Source: Chloroflexota bacterium (lineage in GTDB: Bacteria; Chloroflexota; Anaerolineae; Anaerolineales; Villigracilaceae). Taken from it: a DNA stretch of 44,321 bases. The stretch is from positions 1 to 44,321 of the forward strand of contig JACPVC010000026.1 in assembly GCA_016191955.1 (NCBI GenBank), written 5' to 3'. Positions 8,310 through 16,597 of this stretch are shown here, one piece after another (the first letter of the stretch is position 1; every line of letters starts with the position of its first letter). The notes below the pieces were generated by a model. It worked only from the letters and a program-made list of their open reading frames with translations. It did not search any database and had not been told where the DNA came from. The position numbers and the translations under genes are program-made.

Positions 8310-9446
8310 ATGACAACTACACCTACCCCAACCCGCAAGCTCCGCGTTGCCGTGCTCTTTGGCGGACGTTCAGGCGAATATGATGTTTCGCTGATGTCTG
8401 CGCGCTCGGTTGTTTCCGTCTTGGACCCTAAGCGATATGAAGTCGTTCAAGTGGGCATTACGCTCAACGGCAACTGGTTGACCGGTGATAACGCGCTTGC
8501 CGCTTTTGAAAAAGGCGATACCAAAGATCTCGACCGCGTCATTCCTCCCACCGACCCGGCTTCGCGACAATCGTTGTTCGTGTTGCGCTCTACCAAGGTG
8601 GGGGAGAAACTTGAAACCCTCGCGTCCATCGATGTGTTCTTCCCCGTCTTGCATGGACCGTTCGGCGAAGATGGCACGATTCAAGGTCTGTTCGAAATGG
8701 CAGATGTTGCCTATGTGGGCGCAGGTGTGGCAGGTTCATCTGTGGGCATGGACAAGGGCATCTTCAAAGATGTGATGCGCGCCAATGGCATTCCGCTGGT
8801 TGAGTCGATCATGGTCTTGCGCGGTGACATCGAAAACGATCTGGATGCCGTCATCAAGAAAGCCGAAGCATTAGGTGAATACCCCCTGTTCACCAAGCCT
8901 GCCAATCTTGGCTCATCGGTGGGGATCAGCAAATGCACCAGCCGTTCTGATCTTTCCGAAGGTTTGATGGACGCTGCCCGCTATGACCGCCGCATTATTA
9001 TCGAGAACGGCGTGAAGAATGTGCGCGAGATCGAAGTCAGCGTGTTGGGCAACGAAGACCCGCAGGCATCCGTTTGCGGAGAGATTCTGCCGAGTCGCGA
9101 GTTCTATTCCTACGAATCAAAATACATCGACGGCACATCCGGCTTGTTGATCCCCGCGCCCTTGCCTGAAGACGTTGCCAGCAAAATTCGCGAGTATGCC
9201 ATCCGCGCTTACAAAGCGATTGATTGCGCAGGTATGGCGCGCGCCGATTTCTTCGTTGAAAAAGATACGAACAAAGTTTATCTGAATGAATTGAACACGA
9301 TCCCTGGTTTCACTTCCATCAGTATGTACCCGAAACTTTGGCAGGCAAGCGGCTTGACCTATGCTCAGCTCGTTGACCGCCTCATCGAACTTGCTCTCGA
9401 ACGCAAGTCACAGCGCGACCGCACCGAGCACCGGAGGACGGCATGA
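8310..9446 (+). CDS. ddl: D-alanine--D-alanine ligase (Ddl)
   Basis: ATP-grasp enzyme that joins two D-alanines for the peptidoglycan stem. From ATG 8310 the protein has 378 residues and begins with a short polar head before LRVAVLFGGRSGEYDVSLMSA, the normal N-terminal motif. Further motifs are VLHGPFGEDGTIQGLFEMA, the ATP loop KPANLGSSVGISKC, EIEVSVLGNE, YESKYIDGTSGL and the metal and phosphate site YLNELNTIPGFTSISMYPKLW. The upstream extension to 8256 only translates repeat DNA. The stop overlaps the ftsQ start (ATGA). Confidence 0.95.
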   Translation: MTTTPTPTRKLRVAVLFGGRSGEYDVSLMSARSVVSVLDPKRYEVVQVGITLNGNWLTGDNALAAFEKGDTKDLDRVIPPTDPASRQSLFVLRSTKVGEKLETLASIDVFFPVLHGPFGEDGTIQGLFEMADVAYVGAGVAGSSVGMDKGIFKDVMRANGIPLVESIMVLRGDIENDLDAVIKKAEALGEYPLFTKPANLGSSVGISKCTSRSDLSEGLMDAARYDRRIIIENGVKNVREIEVSVLGNEDPQASVCGEILPSREFYSYESKYIDGTSGLLIPAPLPEDVASKIREYAIRAYKAIDCAGMARADFFVEKDTNKVYLNELNTIPGFTSISMYPKLWQASGLTYAQLVDRLIELALERKSQRDRTEHRRTA

Positions 9447-10495
9447 GCGATAAGCGTAATCTCACTCGCGCCGAACAAGTCCGCCTGCGCCGCACCGAAC
9501 GCGCTGCCAAAGAACTTCAGCAGGCAGCCAAACAGGCGACCAAGCCATTGGTCAAAGTCTCTTCGCGCACACCGACCATCCCGGTCATGGCTGCGCCCAA
9601 AAAGCAGGAACACCGCCGCTTCAATATCGCCCTGGGCTTGCCTGAGTTTCACCTCAACAAGCCGAAGCTTTCCCTGCCGAAATTTTCCGCGCCGCACATG
9701 CCGCGCATGCCGAAGTTCCATGCCAATTGGCGGCTTGGCGCATTGATCCTCGTGCTTGTCTTCGTCACGGCATTGGTGTTGGCGTTTCAATTACCGTACT
9801 TCTATGTTCCCTCGGCGTATGTGTTCGGCAACACGCGCATCCTCAGCGAAGAGATCAACGGCATCATCGGCGTCTCGAATCAGAACATCTTCACCGTCCA
9901 GCCCGATGAACTCGAACGCCGCTTGCGTTTGAACTACCCCGAACTCACCTCCGCCCAGGTGGATGTGTACCTGCCCAACTATGTCTACGTCACCGTCACG
10001 GAGCGTCAGCCCGTGATTCTGTGGCAGCAAAACGGAGGATACACCTGGGTCGATGGAACAGGCGTCGCCTTTAGACCGCGAGGCGAGGCGGCGGGGTTGA
10101 TCGTCGTCGATGCCGTGGATGCTCCGCCCGCCGGAATCCAAACCTCGACGGATCCTTACAGCCCGCCGCCCTTCATCCAAAAAGTATATGTGGATGCCGC
10201 TCTCGCTCTTGCCCCGCTCGTGCCTGCCGGCTCGACCCTAACCTACACCGCCGCTGACGGCTTTAGCTGGAAAGACCCGCGCGGTTGGACGGTGGCATTC
10301 GGCACATCTGCCCATGACATGCCCTTGAAAGTTCGCGTCTACCAGGCATTGGTCGACTCGCTTGTGCAACGCAACAAGACGCCCGAATTCATCAGTGTTG
10401 TTCACCCCGATGGTCCGTACTACCGCATGGCGGAAGTGACGAACCTCGAAGAAATTGAAGAAACTCAAGAAGAAACCGTTGTAGAGAATCCGTAA
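9443..10495 (+). CDS. ftsQ: Cell division protein FtsQ/DivIB
   Basis: Bitopic divisome protein that links FtsB/FtsL with later proteins. It has 350 residues. A long basic cytoplasmic part (about residues 1-97) contains a proline/lysine-rich stretch with repeating LPKF/MPKF words. One membrane helix follows at about 100-117, then a POTRA domain at about 119-190 (VFGNTRILSEEINGIIG...NIFTVQPDELERRL) and the FtsQ beta domain (VYLPNYVYVTVTERQPVILW...YTWVDGTGVAF). The acidic C-terminal tail is likely disordered. The start overlaps ddl by 4 bp and ftsA follows after 2 bp. Confidence 0.9.
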   Translation: MSDKRNLTRAEQVRLRRTERAAKELQQAAKQATKPLVKVSSRTPTIPVMAAPKKQEHRRFNIALGLPEFHLNKPKLSLPKFSAPHMPRMPKFHANWRLGALILVLVFVTALVLAFQLPYFYVPSAYVFGNTRILSEEINGIIGVSNQNIFTVQPDELERRLRLNYPELTSAQVDVYLPNYVYVTVTERQPVILWQQNGGYTWVDGTGVAFRPRGEAAGLIVVDAVDAPPAGIQTSTDPYSPPPFIQKVYVDAALALAPLVPAGSTLTYTAADGFSWKDPRGWTVAFGTSAHDMPLKVRVYQALVDSLVQRNKTPEFISVVHPDGPYYRMAEVTNLEEIEETQEETVVENP

Positions 10496-10497
10496 TT

Positions 10498-11739
10498 ATG
10501 GAAGAGATCGTTGTAGGTATCGATGTAGGTACGACCAAGGTCTGCACCCTCGTAGGGCGGGTGGAGGATGATATGTCCATCCGCATTTTGGGCGTGGGCA
10601 TTGAACCGTCCGAAGGGATCCGCAAAGGCATCGTGGTGGACCTTGCGGCGGCTTCACGCGCCATCAAACGTTCGGTCGAAAAAGCGGAAAGCACATCGAG
10701 CCTTGAAATCACCACTGCGTTTGTCAGCCTGGCTGGAGCGCATGTTTCATCTGTGAATAGCCGCGGCGCGGCGGGCATTCCCAGCGGCGTGATCGACATT
10801 CACGATATGGCGCGCGCGCTCGAACAGGCGCAAGCGATTGCCATCCCGCATGACCGCGAGATCATCCACGTCATCCAGCGCGGCATCACCGTCGATGGGC
10901 AGGAAGGTGTGAAGACCCCGGTCGGGATGCACGGCTACAAGCTCGAAGTGGAAACTCACATCATTACCGCCGCCAGTGCAACCATTGATAATATCCGCCA
11001 ATGTGTGAACGCAGCCGGTGTGGATATTCAGCAGTTCGTTTTGAATCCGCTCGCTTCGGCGGAAGTGGTGCTGACCGAACAGGAACGCCAGATGGGTGTG
11101 GCTGTTTGCGACATCGGCGGCGGGACCACTGACCTCGCGATCTACGTCGATGGCGATGTATGGCACACGATGGTGCTGGCAGTAGGCGGCAATCACATTA
11201 CTCAAGACATCGCGCACGGACTTCGCCTGTCCCTTTCTCAGGCAGAAGAAGTCAAAAAACAGCAGGGACATGCCTTGACATCTGTCATCGGCAGTGAAGA
11301 ATATTTCCATATGCGTCCGTTCGGTGAAGATAAAGATGTCCGCATCAGCCGCCAGGATCTTGCGCACATCATCGAAGCACGCGTGGAAGAGACCTTCAAT
11401 TTGATCCTGCAAGAGATCAAGCGCTCTGGGTACGATGGTTTGCTCCCCGCAGGCATGGTGTTAACCGGCGGCACTTCGGCATTGCCGGGTATCAGCCGCG
11501 TGGCAAGTGAAGTTCTCGGTATGTCCGTGCGAACAGCGCAGCCGCAGAACTTGAAAGGGCTTGTGGATAAGCTCAACTCGCCCATGTATTCCACCAGCTT
11601 CGGTTTACTGCAATGGGCGATCAGTATGCACGATCATCAAGTGACGGTTTCGAATAGCGGCAAACGCCGCAAGCCGCGTGGTGAAAGCAATGTGAAGTTC
11701 GATGCGCTTAAAGATTGGATGAAGAGGTTGTTGCCGTGA
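10498..11739 (+). CDS. ftsA: Cell division protein FtsA
   Basis: Actin-like membrane tether for FtsZ. It has 413 residues. The nucleotide loop VVGIDVGTTKVCTLVG is at residues 5-20, phosphate 2 motif VCDIGGGTTDLAIYVDG lies in the middle, and the adenosine motif GMVLTGGTSALPGI is near residue 320. The SHS2/1C insertion follows the first subdomain (TTAFVSLAGAHVSS). The last residues KDWMKRLLP form the short basic-hydrophobic helix used for membrane binding. It starts 2 bp after ftsQ. The next gene, ftsZ, is 216 bp away with its own candidate promoter. Confidence 0.95.
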   Translation: MEEIVVGIDVGTTKVCTLVGRVEDDMSIRILGVGIEPSEGIRKGIVVDLAAASRAIKRSVEKAESTSSLEITTAFVSLAGAHVSSVNSRGAAGIPSGVIDIHDMARALEQAQAIAIPHDREIIHVIQRGITVDGQEGVKTPVGMHGYKLEVETHIITAASATIDNIRQCVNAAGVDIQQFVLNPLASAEVVLTEQERQMGVAVCDIGGGTTDLAIYVDGDVWHTMVLAVGGNHITQDIAHGLRLSLSQAEEVKKQQGHALTSVIGSEEYFHMRPFGEDKDVRISRQDLAHIIEARVEETFNLILQEIKRSGYDGLLPAGMVLTGGTSALPGISRVASEVLGMSVRTAQPQNLKGLVDKLNSPMYSTSFGLLQWAISMHDHQVTVSNSGKRRKPRGESNVKFDALKDWMKRLLP

Positions 11740-11756
11740 TGTCATGTCATGTTGGA

Positions 11757-11843
11757 GTGCGTCGCACCATACGGGTGGACTCTTCCAATAAACCAGGAAG
11801 AGTCTCCAGTGTGGACTCGTCCGACCATGATGGTGCGACGCAC
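11757..11843. repeat. 87-bp palindromic element, copy 1 (ftsA-ftsZ)
   Basis: The ends are GTGCGTCGCACCAT and its exact complement (14 bp). The interior has a second pair, GACTCTTCC against GGAAGAGTC. It has the same length and the same terminal 13 bp as copies at 16475-16561 and 22796-22882. Each arm is itself nearly palindromic (GTGCG T CGCAC). It lies just upstream of the ftsZ promoter region. Confidence 0.9.
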
Positions 11844-11888
11844 CCCGTGCGTAATGAGAAAAGATTCACAAGCAGTGAATTTTGATGT

Positions 11889-11917
11889 TTGTCAACCCTG
11901 TTAAAAAAACGTATTCT
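11889..11917 (+). promoter_or_regulatory. Candidate sigma-A promoter of ftsZ
   Basis: TTGTCA (5 of 6 to the -35 consensus) and TATTCT (4 of 6 to -10) are separated by 17 bases, including a run of seven A. The predicted start would be about 30 bases before the ftsZ ATG. Confidence 0.45.
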
Positions 11918-11955
11918 CGTTTAAGATATGGCATATTCCTTGCCAGGAGGAACAA

Positions 11956-13128
11956 ATGGACCCGAACAAAAAGAATCTGCAGACCGAAGCCTTTGCCCGC
12001 ATCAAAGTGATTGGTGTTGGCGGTGCCGGTCAGAATGCCGTCAACCGCATGATGGAGGAAGGCATTCAGGGCGTTGAATTTATTGCTGCCAACTCTGATG
12101 CCCAGGCGTTGACTCTTTCGCGCGCTCCCATTCGCGTGCGCCTCGGCGACAAGATCACCCGTGGTCTTGGCGCAGGCGGCGACCCCGAGATTGGGCGCAA
12201 AGCTGCGGAAGAATCCTCCGACGAACTCTATAACGTGCTCAAAGGCGCGGACATGGTCTTCGTCACGGCGGGTATGGGCGGCGGCACCGGAACCGGCGCG
12301 GCTCCCGTTGTCTCGCAAATTGCGAAGGAATGCGGCGCGCTCACCATCGGTGTTGTGACTCGTCCGTTCACCTTTGAAGGCGGCAAGCGTTCACAGTCTG
12401 CTGAAGCGGGTGTGACGAAGATGAAAGAACACGCGCACACGCTCATCTCCATTCCCAATGACCGTCTGCTCCAACTGGCGGATAAAAAATCATCCTTGCA
12501 AGACGCCTTTAGAATGGCGGACGAAGTTCTGCATCAGGGTATTCAAGGCATCTCCGAATTGATCACCATCCCCGGTTTGATCAACCTCGATTTCGCCGAT
12601 GTGCGCTCGATCATGTCCGAAGGCGGCGCTGCATTGATGGCGGTCGGTCGCGGCTCCGGCGATGACCGCGCCAAGAATGCTGCCGAACAAGCCATCTCCA
12701 GCCAGTTGCTCGACATCACCATCGACGGCGCGCGCGGCGTGCTCTTCAACGTCACCGGTGGACCGAACATGACCCTCTTCGAAGTCAACCAGGCGGCCGC
12801 CATCATTCGTGAGACGGCCCACCCCGATGTCAACATGATCTTCGGCGCCGTCATCGACCCGAACATGGGCGATGAGATTCGCTGTACCGTGATCGCCACC
12901 GGCTTCGAACGCAGCGGCGTTACCCGCCGGGTGTTGGAACGCCTGCCCCGCACCAACGAGAAACCCATCTCGACCGCGAACACTCCATTCCAGGCGCGCC
13001 CAACCGAATCGGTGAGTGCCATCCCTGAAACCCGCTCCTCTTCGGATGTAAAGTCCCAACCCGCGCCGAGCATCAACAACGACGATCTTGATGTCCCGAC
13101 GTTTTTGAGAAAAAACAGAAATCGATAA
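11956..13128 (+). CDS. ftsZ: Cell division protein FtsZ
   Basis: Tubulin-like GTPase that forms the Z ring. It has 390 residues. The N-terminal nucleotide domain starts [18 protein letters not shown], and the tubulin signature [12 protein letters not shown] is at 106-117. The T7 synergy-loop region [13 protein letters not shown] is present, the C-terminal domain follows, then a variable linker of about 50 residues, and the terminal FtsA-binding peptide [19 protein letters not shown] at 11945-11950 lies 5 bases before the ATG. The gene ends the dcw cluster and is followed by a strong hairpin terminator. Confidence 0.98.
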   Translation: MDPNKKNLQTEAFARIKVIGVGGAGQNAVNRMMEEGIQGVEFIAANSDAQALTLSRAPIRVRLGDKITRGLGAGGDPEIGRKAAEESSDELYNVLKGADMVFVTAGMGGGTGTGAAPVVSQIAKECGALTIGVVTRPFTFEGGKRSQSAEAGVTKMKEHAHTLISIPNDRLLQLADKKSSLQDAFRMADEVLHQGIQGISELITIPGLINLDFADVRSIMSEGGAALMAVGRGSGDDRAKNAAEQAISSQLLDITIDGARGVLFNVTGGPNMTLFEVNQAAAIIRETAHPDVNMIFGAVIDPNMGDEIRCTVIATGFERSGVTRRVLERLPRTNEKPISTANTPFQARPTESVSAIPETRSSSDVKSQPAPSINNDDLDVPTFLRKNRNR

Positions 13129-13164
13129 TTATCTAAAGAAACCCAATCAGATAATTCTGTCTAA

Positions 13165-13207
13165 CAAAAGAGATTGAAGGAGATAAATATTTCTTCAATC
13201 TCTTTTG
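13165..13207. terminator. Bidirectional terminator between ftsZ and the TIR-TPR gene
   Basis: Perfect 15-bp arms (CAAAAGAGATTGAAG and complement) with a 13-base loop. The A/T-rich arm ends supply U-runs on both strands. It is placed between convergent genes. Confidence 0.8.
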
Positions 13208-13267
13208 GATTAAATTGGTCTAATAATCAGAGTTGGTTCGTACCATCTAGTTTTCTGCTTATCGATT

Positions 13268-13619
13268 TTATGTATTGAGTGCTTTATAGATATTTGTACG
13301 AACTTGGTAAGCAGGAGCGTATTTTGGATCGAGTTCAATCGAGCGATTTACATCGGTAAGAGCCTCATGAAATTTTCCCATGGCAAAATTCGCTTCCGAT
13401 CTTGCAAAATGATAACCTCCTACGTTCGGGTTAATTCTGATTGCGATGTCAGCATTTTTTATAGCTTCCGGATAATTCTTTAGATAAACAAAAGCGATCG
13501 CAAGAGTCCCATAGGCAAAATCTTCATTTGGCATTAATTGAGTAATACTGTTTGAGTCCTCGATTGCTTTGGCATAATCTCCTATCATTATATATGACTT
13601 TGCCCTGGTAATATATGCG
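13268..13619 (-). pseudogene. 3' fragment of TIR-TPR gene (TPR repeats), cut off by an IS
   Basis: This fragment encodes the last three to four tetratricopeptide repeats of a - strand gene whose 5' part lies at 14922-15693. Repeat words include AYITRAKSYIMIGDYAKAIED, AYGTLAIAFVYLKNYPEAIK and GYHFARSEANFAMGKFHEAL. If the 1302-bp IS and one copy of its 5-bp duplication are removed, the reading continues without a frame change as ...KPNVDA-YITRAKSY..., giving a complete repeat. Alone it has no plausible start signal and is unlikely to be translated. Confidence 0.85.
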
Positions 13620-14921
13620 CGAATTGCATCGCGGAAAATGTTACTTTGGGAAGTATCGTTGCATCAGGAAAAATGTTACTTTCCGATAGGCGAAAAAGCC
13701 AGTCGGAGGAGCCACATGATGAGCCTGAAAAGCAAGCGCGAGTTGTTAGAAGTGGTGCAACCCAGATACCTGAAAGCCAATAAACTTGAAAAGCAGAAAA
13801 TGCTGGACGAGTTTACATCTGCCACTGGATACCATCGGAAACATGCGATCCGAGTACTAAAAAACCAAGTGCAAGTTCAAAACCACCTTAAAGGGAAAAC
13901 CAAAACCTATAAAACCGTCTATGGCGGTGAAGTTGTACAGGCGCTTGAACAAATCTGGGAAATCTGTGGACAGATCTGTTCCAAGCGACTGCAACCATTC
14001 TTGCCCGAAGCGATTAAAGTATTGGAACGTTGTAAAGAAATTGAACTTTCCAAAGACACAAAAGAACTGCTCCTGAAAATCAGCTCCGCCAGCATAGATC
14101 GTTGCTTGCTTCCCGTCCGAATCAAATCACCGCATGGCTTGAGCACCACCAAGTCTGGTAGCCTGCTCAAAAACCTCATTCCAGTCCGCACCTTTACCGA
14201 ATGGGATCAAGAACGACCCGGTTTCATGGAAATTGACCTCGTCGCGCACTGTGGGAACACCACCGAAGGGCAATACCTGAATACGTTGACCTGTACTGAC
14301 ATTTGCACAGGCTGGACGGATGTGACTGCCTTGCCACACCGCTCGCAAGAGGCAGTTTCTGAAGCGATCCACCTCATGCGCCAAAGACTGCCTTTTCCAT
14401 TGCTTGGCATTGATTCGGATAACGGCAGTGAATTTATCAACGATCTGTTATACCGCTACTGTCTGGATGAGAAAATCACTTTCACCCGTTCTCGTCCTTA
14501 CCAGAAAAACGATCAGGCGCATGTAGAACAGAAGAACTGGTCTGTGGTTCGTCATACTGTGGGTTATGACCGCTGGGAAACAGAGCAAGAGTTTGCCATT
14601 CTACAAAATATCCATGCTGACTTACGGCTTTACATCAACTTCTTTCAGCCGTCTTTCAAGCTGATTGCCAAACAACGCATTGGCAACAAGACCATCAAAC
14701 GGTATGATACTGCCAGGACACCTTACCAGCGTGTTCTCGAACGCCAAAACATTTCTCTTGAAGCCAAAGCGAGGCTCATGAACTTGTACCTCCAACTCAA
14801 TCCTGCCGAACTTCGTCGCTCGATTGACCACAAAACCGCCAAGCTTTGGAAAATTTCTCGGTAACATTTTGCCTTGATGCAACCTGTCCCTCAAAGTAAC
14901 ATTTTATCTTGATGCATTACG
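13620..14921 (+). mobile_element. 1302-bp insertion sequence with DDE transposase
   Basis: The ends are related inverted repeats (CGAATTGCATC on the left and CGTAATGCATC read inward from the right, 9 of 11 matching), continuing to a shared AAAATGTTACTTTG. The flanking 5-bp direct repeat ATGCG (13615-13619 and 14922-14926) is the target duplication. Each end carries a second, inner copy of the same terminal motif (13660-13684 and 14861-14882), probably transposase binding sites. It contains a single transposase gene and interrupts a TIR-TPR gene. The family is not certain; it carries a retroviral-integrase-type DDE core. Confidence 0.9.
13716..14864 (+). CDS. IS transposase, integrase-core DDE type
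   Basis: A 382-residue transposase. The start at ATG 13716 follows GGAGGA at 13705-13710; the frame is open further upstream but that part is the IS end. The N-terminal region (about 1-60) looks like a helix-turn-helix (LDEFTSATGYHRKHAIRVL). The rve-like catalytic core spans about 165-330, with D174 in MEIDLVAHCG, D235 in GIDSDNGSEF and E271 in KNDQAHVEQKN, giving the DDE triad. A C-terminal tail with SIDHKTAKLWK follows. All three catalytic residues are intact, so the element may still be active. Family placement (IS481-like or unclassified) needs a search. Confidence 0.9.
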   Translation: MMSLKSKRELLEVVQPRYLKANKLEKQKMLDEFTSATGYHRKHAIRVLKNQVQVQNHLKGKTKTYKTVYGGEVVQALEQIWEICGQICSKRLQPFLPEAIKVLERCKEIELSKDTKELLLKISSASIDRCLLPVRIKSPHGLSTTKSGSLLKNLIPVRTFTEWDQERPGFMEIDLVAHCGNTTEGQYLNTLTCTDICTGWTDVTALPHRSQEAVSEAIHLMRQRLPFPLLGIDSDNGSEFINDLLYRYCLDEKITFTRSRPYQKNDQAHVEQKNWSVVRHTVGYDRWETEQEFAILQNIHADLRLYINFFQPSFKLIAKQRIGNKTIKRYDTARTPYQRVLERQNISLEAKARLMNLYLQLNPAELRRSIDHKTAKLWKISR

Positions 14922-15693
14922 ATGCGTCAACATTCGGCTTGAGTTTAATGGACATTGAAGCATCAGCAACAGATTGCTGATATAACTGTTTCATTCGATA
15001 TGCATCCGCTCGAATTTGGTAGGCTAAAAAAGATTTCGGGTTTAATTCGATTGCCCGTATGGAATCCAAAATCGCAAGGCTGTCATGGTTCTGATGATAA
15101 TATGCCTGCGCTCTGGTGATATAAAGTTCTGCATTGATGGGGTCGACTGTCAATAATTGATCACATAATCGTATTACCGTAGACCATTGCGATTTATTCT
15201 TCGCGTGCGACAATTCTGCTAATAAGTCGGTCTCACCGATATCTCCTTTTTCAAGCGGTATTGGTTTAAGTTGATTCGCGCGCGTAGTCAGCGCTGATTT
15301 TAATTTTTCGTATCCTTTTGATTTGGTCAAATCTACCCATTGCCAGCGGATAAGCCTTTCGGGAACCTTACACTCCTCTAGTTTAGCTGGAATGAGAAAT
15401 ATGGTTCCATCCGGTTTTTCATCGGCAGCATCCAAAGCAATCTTTATTTCCTTCTGCCCATATCCTTCCTTCGTGGTGAATTTTCTGGAAAGACAAATTA
15501 TTACGATATCTGAATTTCGTACAGCCTTGGGTATCTCAGTCTGCCATTCTTGCCCTGGTAATAAATTTTCTTCATCTAGCCATGTGTCAAATCCGTCCGC
15601 AACCAGCTTGTTATATAGGGAGCGTACTTTGCTTTTATCTTCCGAGACATGGCAAAGAAAAACTCGAAGGGATGTAGTGAATTGATTTTTCAT
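14922..15693 (-). pseudogene. 5' part of TIR-TPR gene, truncated by an IS
   Basis: Encodes an N-terminal TIR domain (about residues 8-130) and the first TPR repeats. The TIR motifs are LRVFLCHVSEDK, WLDEENLLPGQEW and YGQKEIKIAL, with E82 at the position of the catalytic glutamate of NAD-cleaving TIR domains. The IS end adds a stop shortly after PNVDA, so the present frame yields 258 residues instead of the restored 372. Bacterial TIR proteins often act in anti-phage or stress responses by consuming NAD, but no partner gene is next to it here. The truncated product keeps the whole TIR domain and could still be made. Confidence 0.85.
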
Positions 15694-15771
15694 ACATTAA
15701 TCGCCGCAACTTTGTGTTTCTGATTATATCTGATTATTTATGGCCGCTTTTTTCATGTTAAAATACATTTA

Positions 15772-16221
15772 ATGTTCCACAAACTCCCCGAACTCGCTGA
15801 ACGGCTGAAAACACCGCCCACGCACTACTCCTACCTCAAACATCGCAGGCAGGTGATGCGGCAGATCATTTTGCCGGTCCTGCTCAGCGCGTTGATTCTG
15901 GTGGGCATCGTCGTTTGGGTTAGCTTCGCCACCTTCAGCCAGGGCGGCGATGTGGGACGCTGGGCAGCCATCTCCACCATGTGGGTCATCATCCCCATGC
16001 TGATCGGCGGGCTGGTCGTGCTTGCCATCCTCGGCGGGCTGATTTACCTGATGGCGCGCGCCCTGAACGCCCTGCCCTACTACACCGGTATCGCGCAAGA
16101 TTACGTCTTCATCGCGCGCGGCTATATCATACGCGGGGCGGATATGGTCGTGAAGCCCATCCTCGCCCTGAACGAATGGCTTCAAACTGCAAAAGCCTTC
16201 TTTGAAAGGATGACACCATGA
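15772..16221 (+). CDS. Small membrane protein of unknown function
   Basis: 149 residues. A basic N-terminal head of about 28 residues is followed by two strong membrane segments (about residues 32-50 and 67-92) and a C-terminal amphipathic part. I do not recognise the family. There is no clear Shine-Dalgarno. TAAAAT lies 7 bases before the ATG, which could be a -10 element of a leaderless transcript. It overlaps the next small membrane gene by 4 bp (ATGA), so the two probably form one unit. Confidence 0.7.
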   Translation: MFHKLPELAERLKTPPTHYSYLKHRRQVMRQIILPVLLSALILVGIVVWVSFATFSQGGDVGRWAAISTMWVIIPMLIGGLVVLAILGGLIYLMARALNALPYYTGIAQDYVFIARGYIIRGADMVVKPILALNEWLQTAKAFFERMTP

Positions 16222-16412
16222 AAAATAGCAGAGTACTTCTCGGCGGCGCGTTGGCAGGCGCCATTGTCGGGCTGATCGCCGCCATGCTCCTCAATCGCCG
16301 CGCCGAAAAGAACGAAACCGAAACCGCCATCACCGCAGGCGAAGGCATCAAACTCGGCGTGCTGGTCTTCGGCTTGCTGCGCGCCATTGCATCCTTGGGC
16401 GATGACAATTGA
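16218..16412 (+). CDS. Small membrane-anchored protein of unknown function
   Basis: 64 residues with one N-terminal glycine-rich membrane segment (LLGGALAGAIVGLIAAMLL) and a second weaker hydrophobic stretch near the C terminus (IKLGVLVFGLLRAIASL). The first segment resembles YtxH-type anchors, but the protein is too short to assign. It is coupled to the preceding membrane protein by a 4-bp overlap and followed directly by a terminator. Confidence 0.65.
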   Translation: MKNSRVLLGGALAGAIVGLIAAMLLNRRAEKNETETAITAGEGIKLGVLVFGLLRAIASLGDDN

Positions 16413-16433
16413 CCGCAGACCGTGGACAATTGA

Positions 16434-16459
16434 CCGAGGTGTAACGCCTCGGTTTTTTT
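16434..16459 (+). terminator. Rho-independent terminator
   Basis: Arms CCGAGG and CCTCGG with a short loop (extended by adjacent bases) are followed by seven T. It ends the two-gene membrane protein unit. Confidence 0.85.
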
Positions 16460-16474
16460 AATCTCAATGTGTGA

Positions 16475-16561
16475 GTGCGTCGCACCAGACTTAAGTAGAC
16501 TCATCGACAGTTTGGGCGAGTCTCATTAAGAAGATGAATCCACCCGTCTGGTGCGACGCAC
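16475..16561. repeat. 87-bp palindromic element, copy 2
   Basis: Perfect 16-bp terminal inverted repeat GTGCGTCGCACCAGAC. The last three bases differ from copy 1, and the opposite arm changed to match. It lies between a terminator and the AlkX-like gene. Confidence 0.9.
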
Positions 16562-16562
16562 A

Positions 16563-16592
16563 TTGGACTTTCGACCTTCGACTTTAGACTAT
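16563..16592 (+). repeat. Short heptamer-like tract
   Basis: Repeated GACTTTC / GACCTTC / GACTTTA units immediately upstream of the AlkX-like start codon. It resembles the heptamer tracts near ddl and near 29079. No Shine-Dalgarno is visible for the next gene. Confidence 0.5.
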
Positions 16593-16597
16593 TACTC

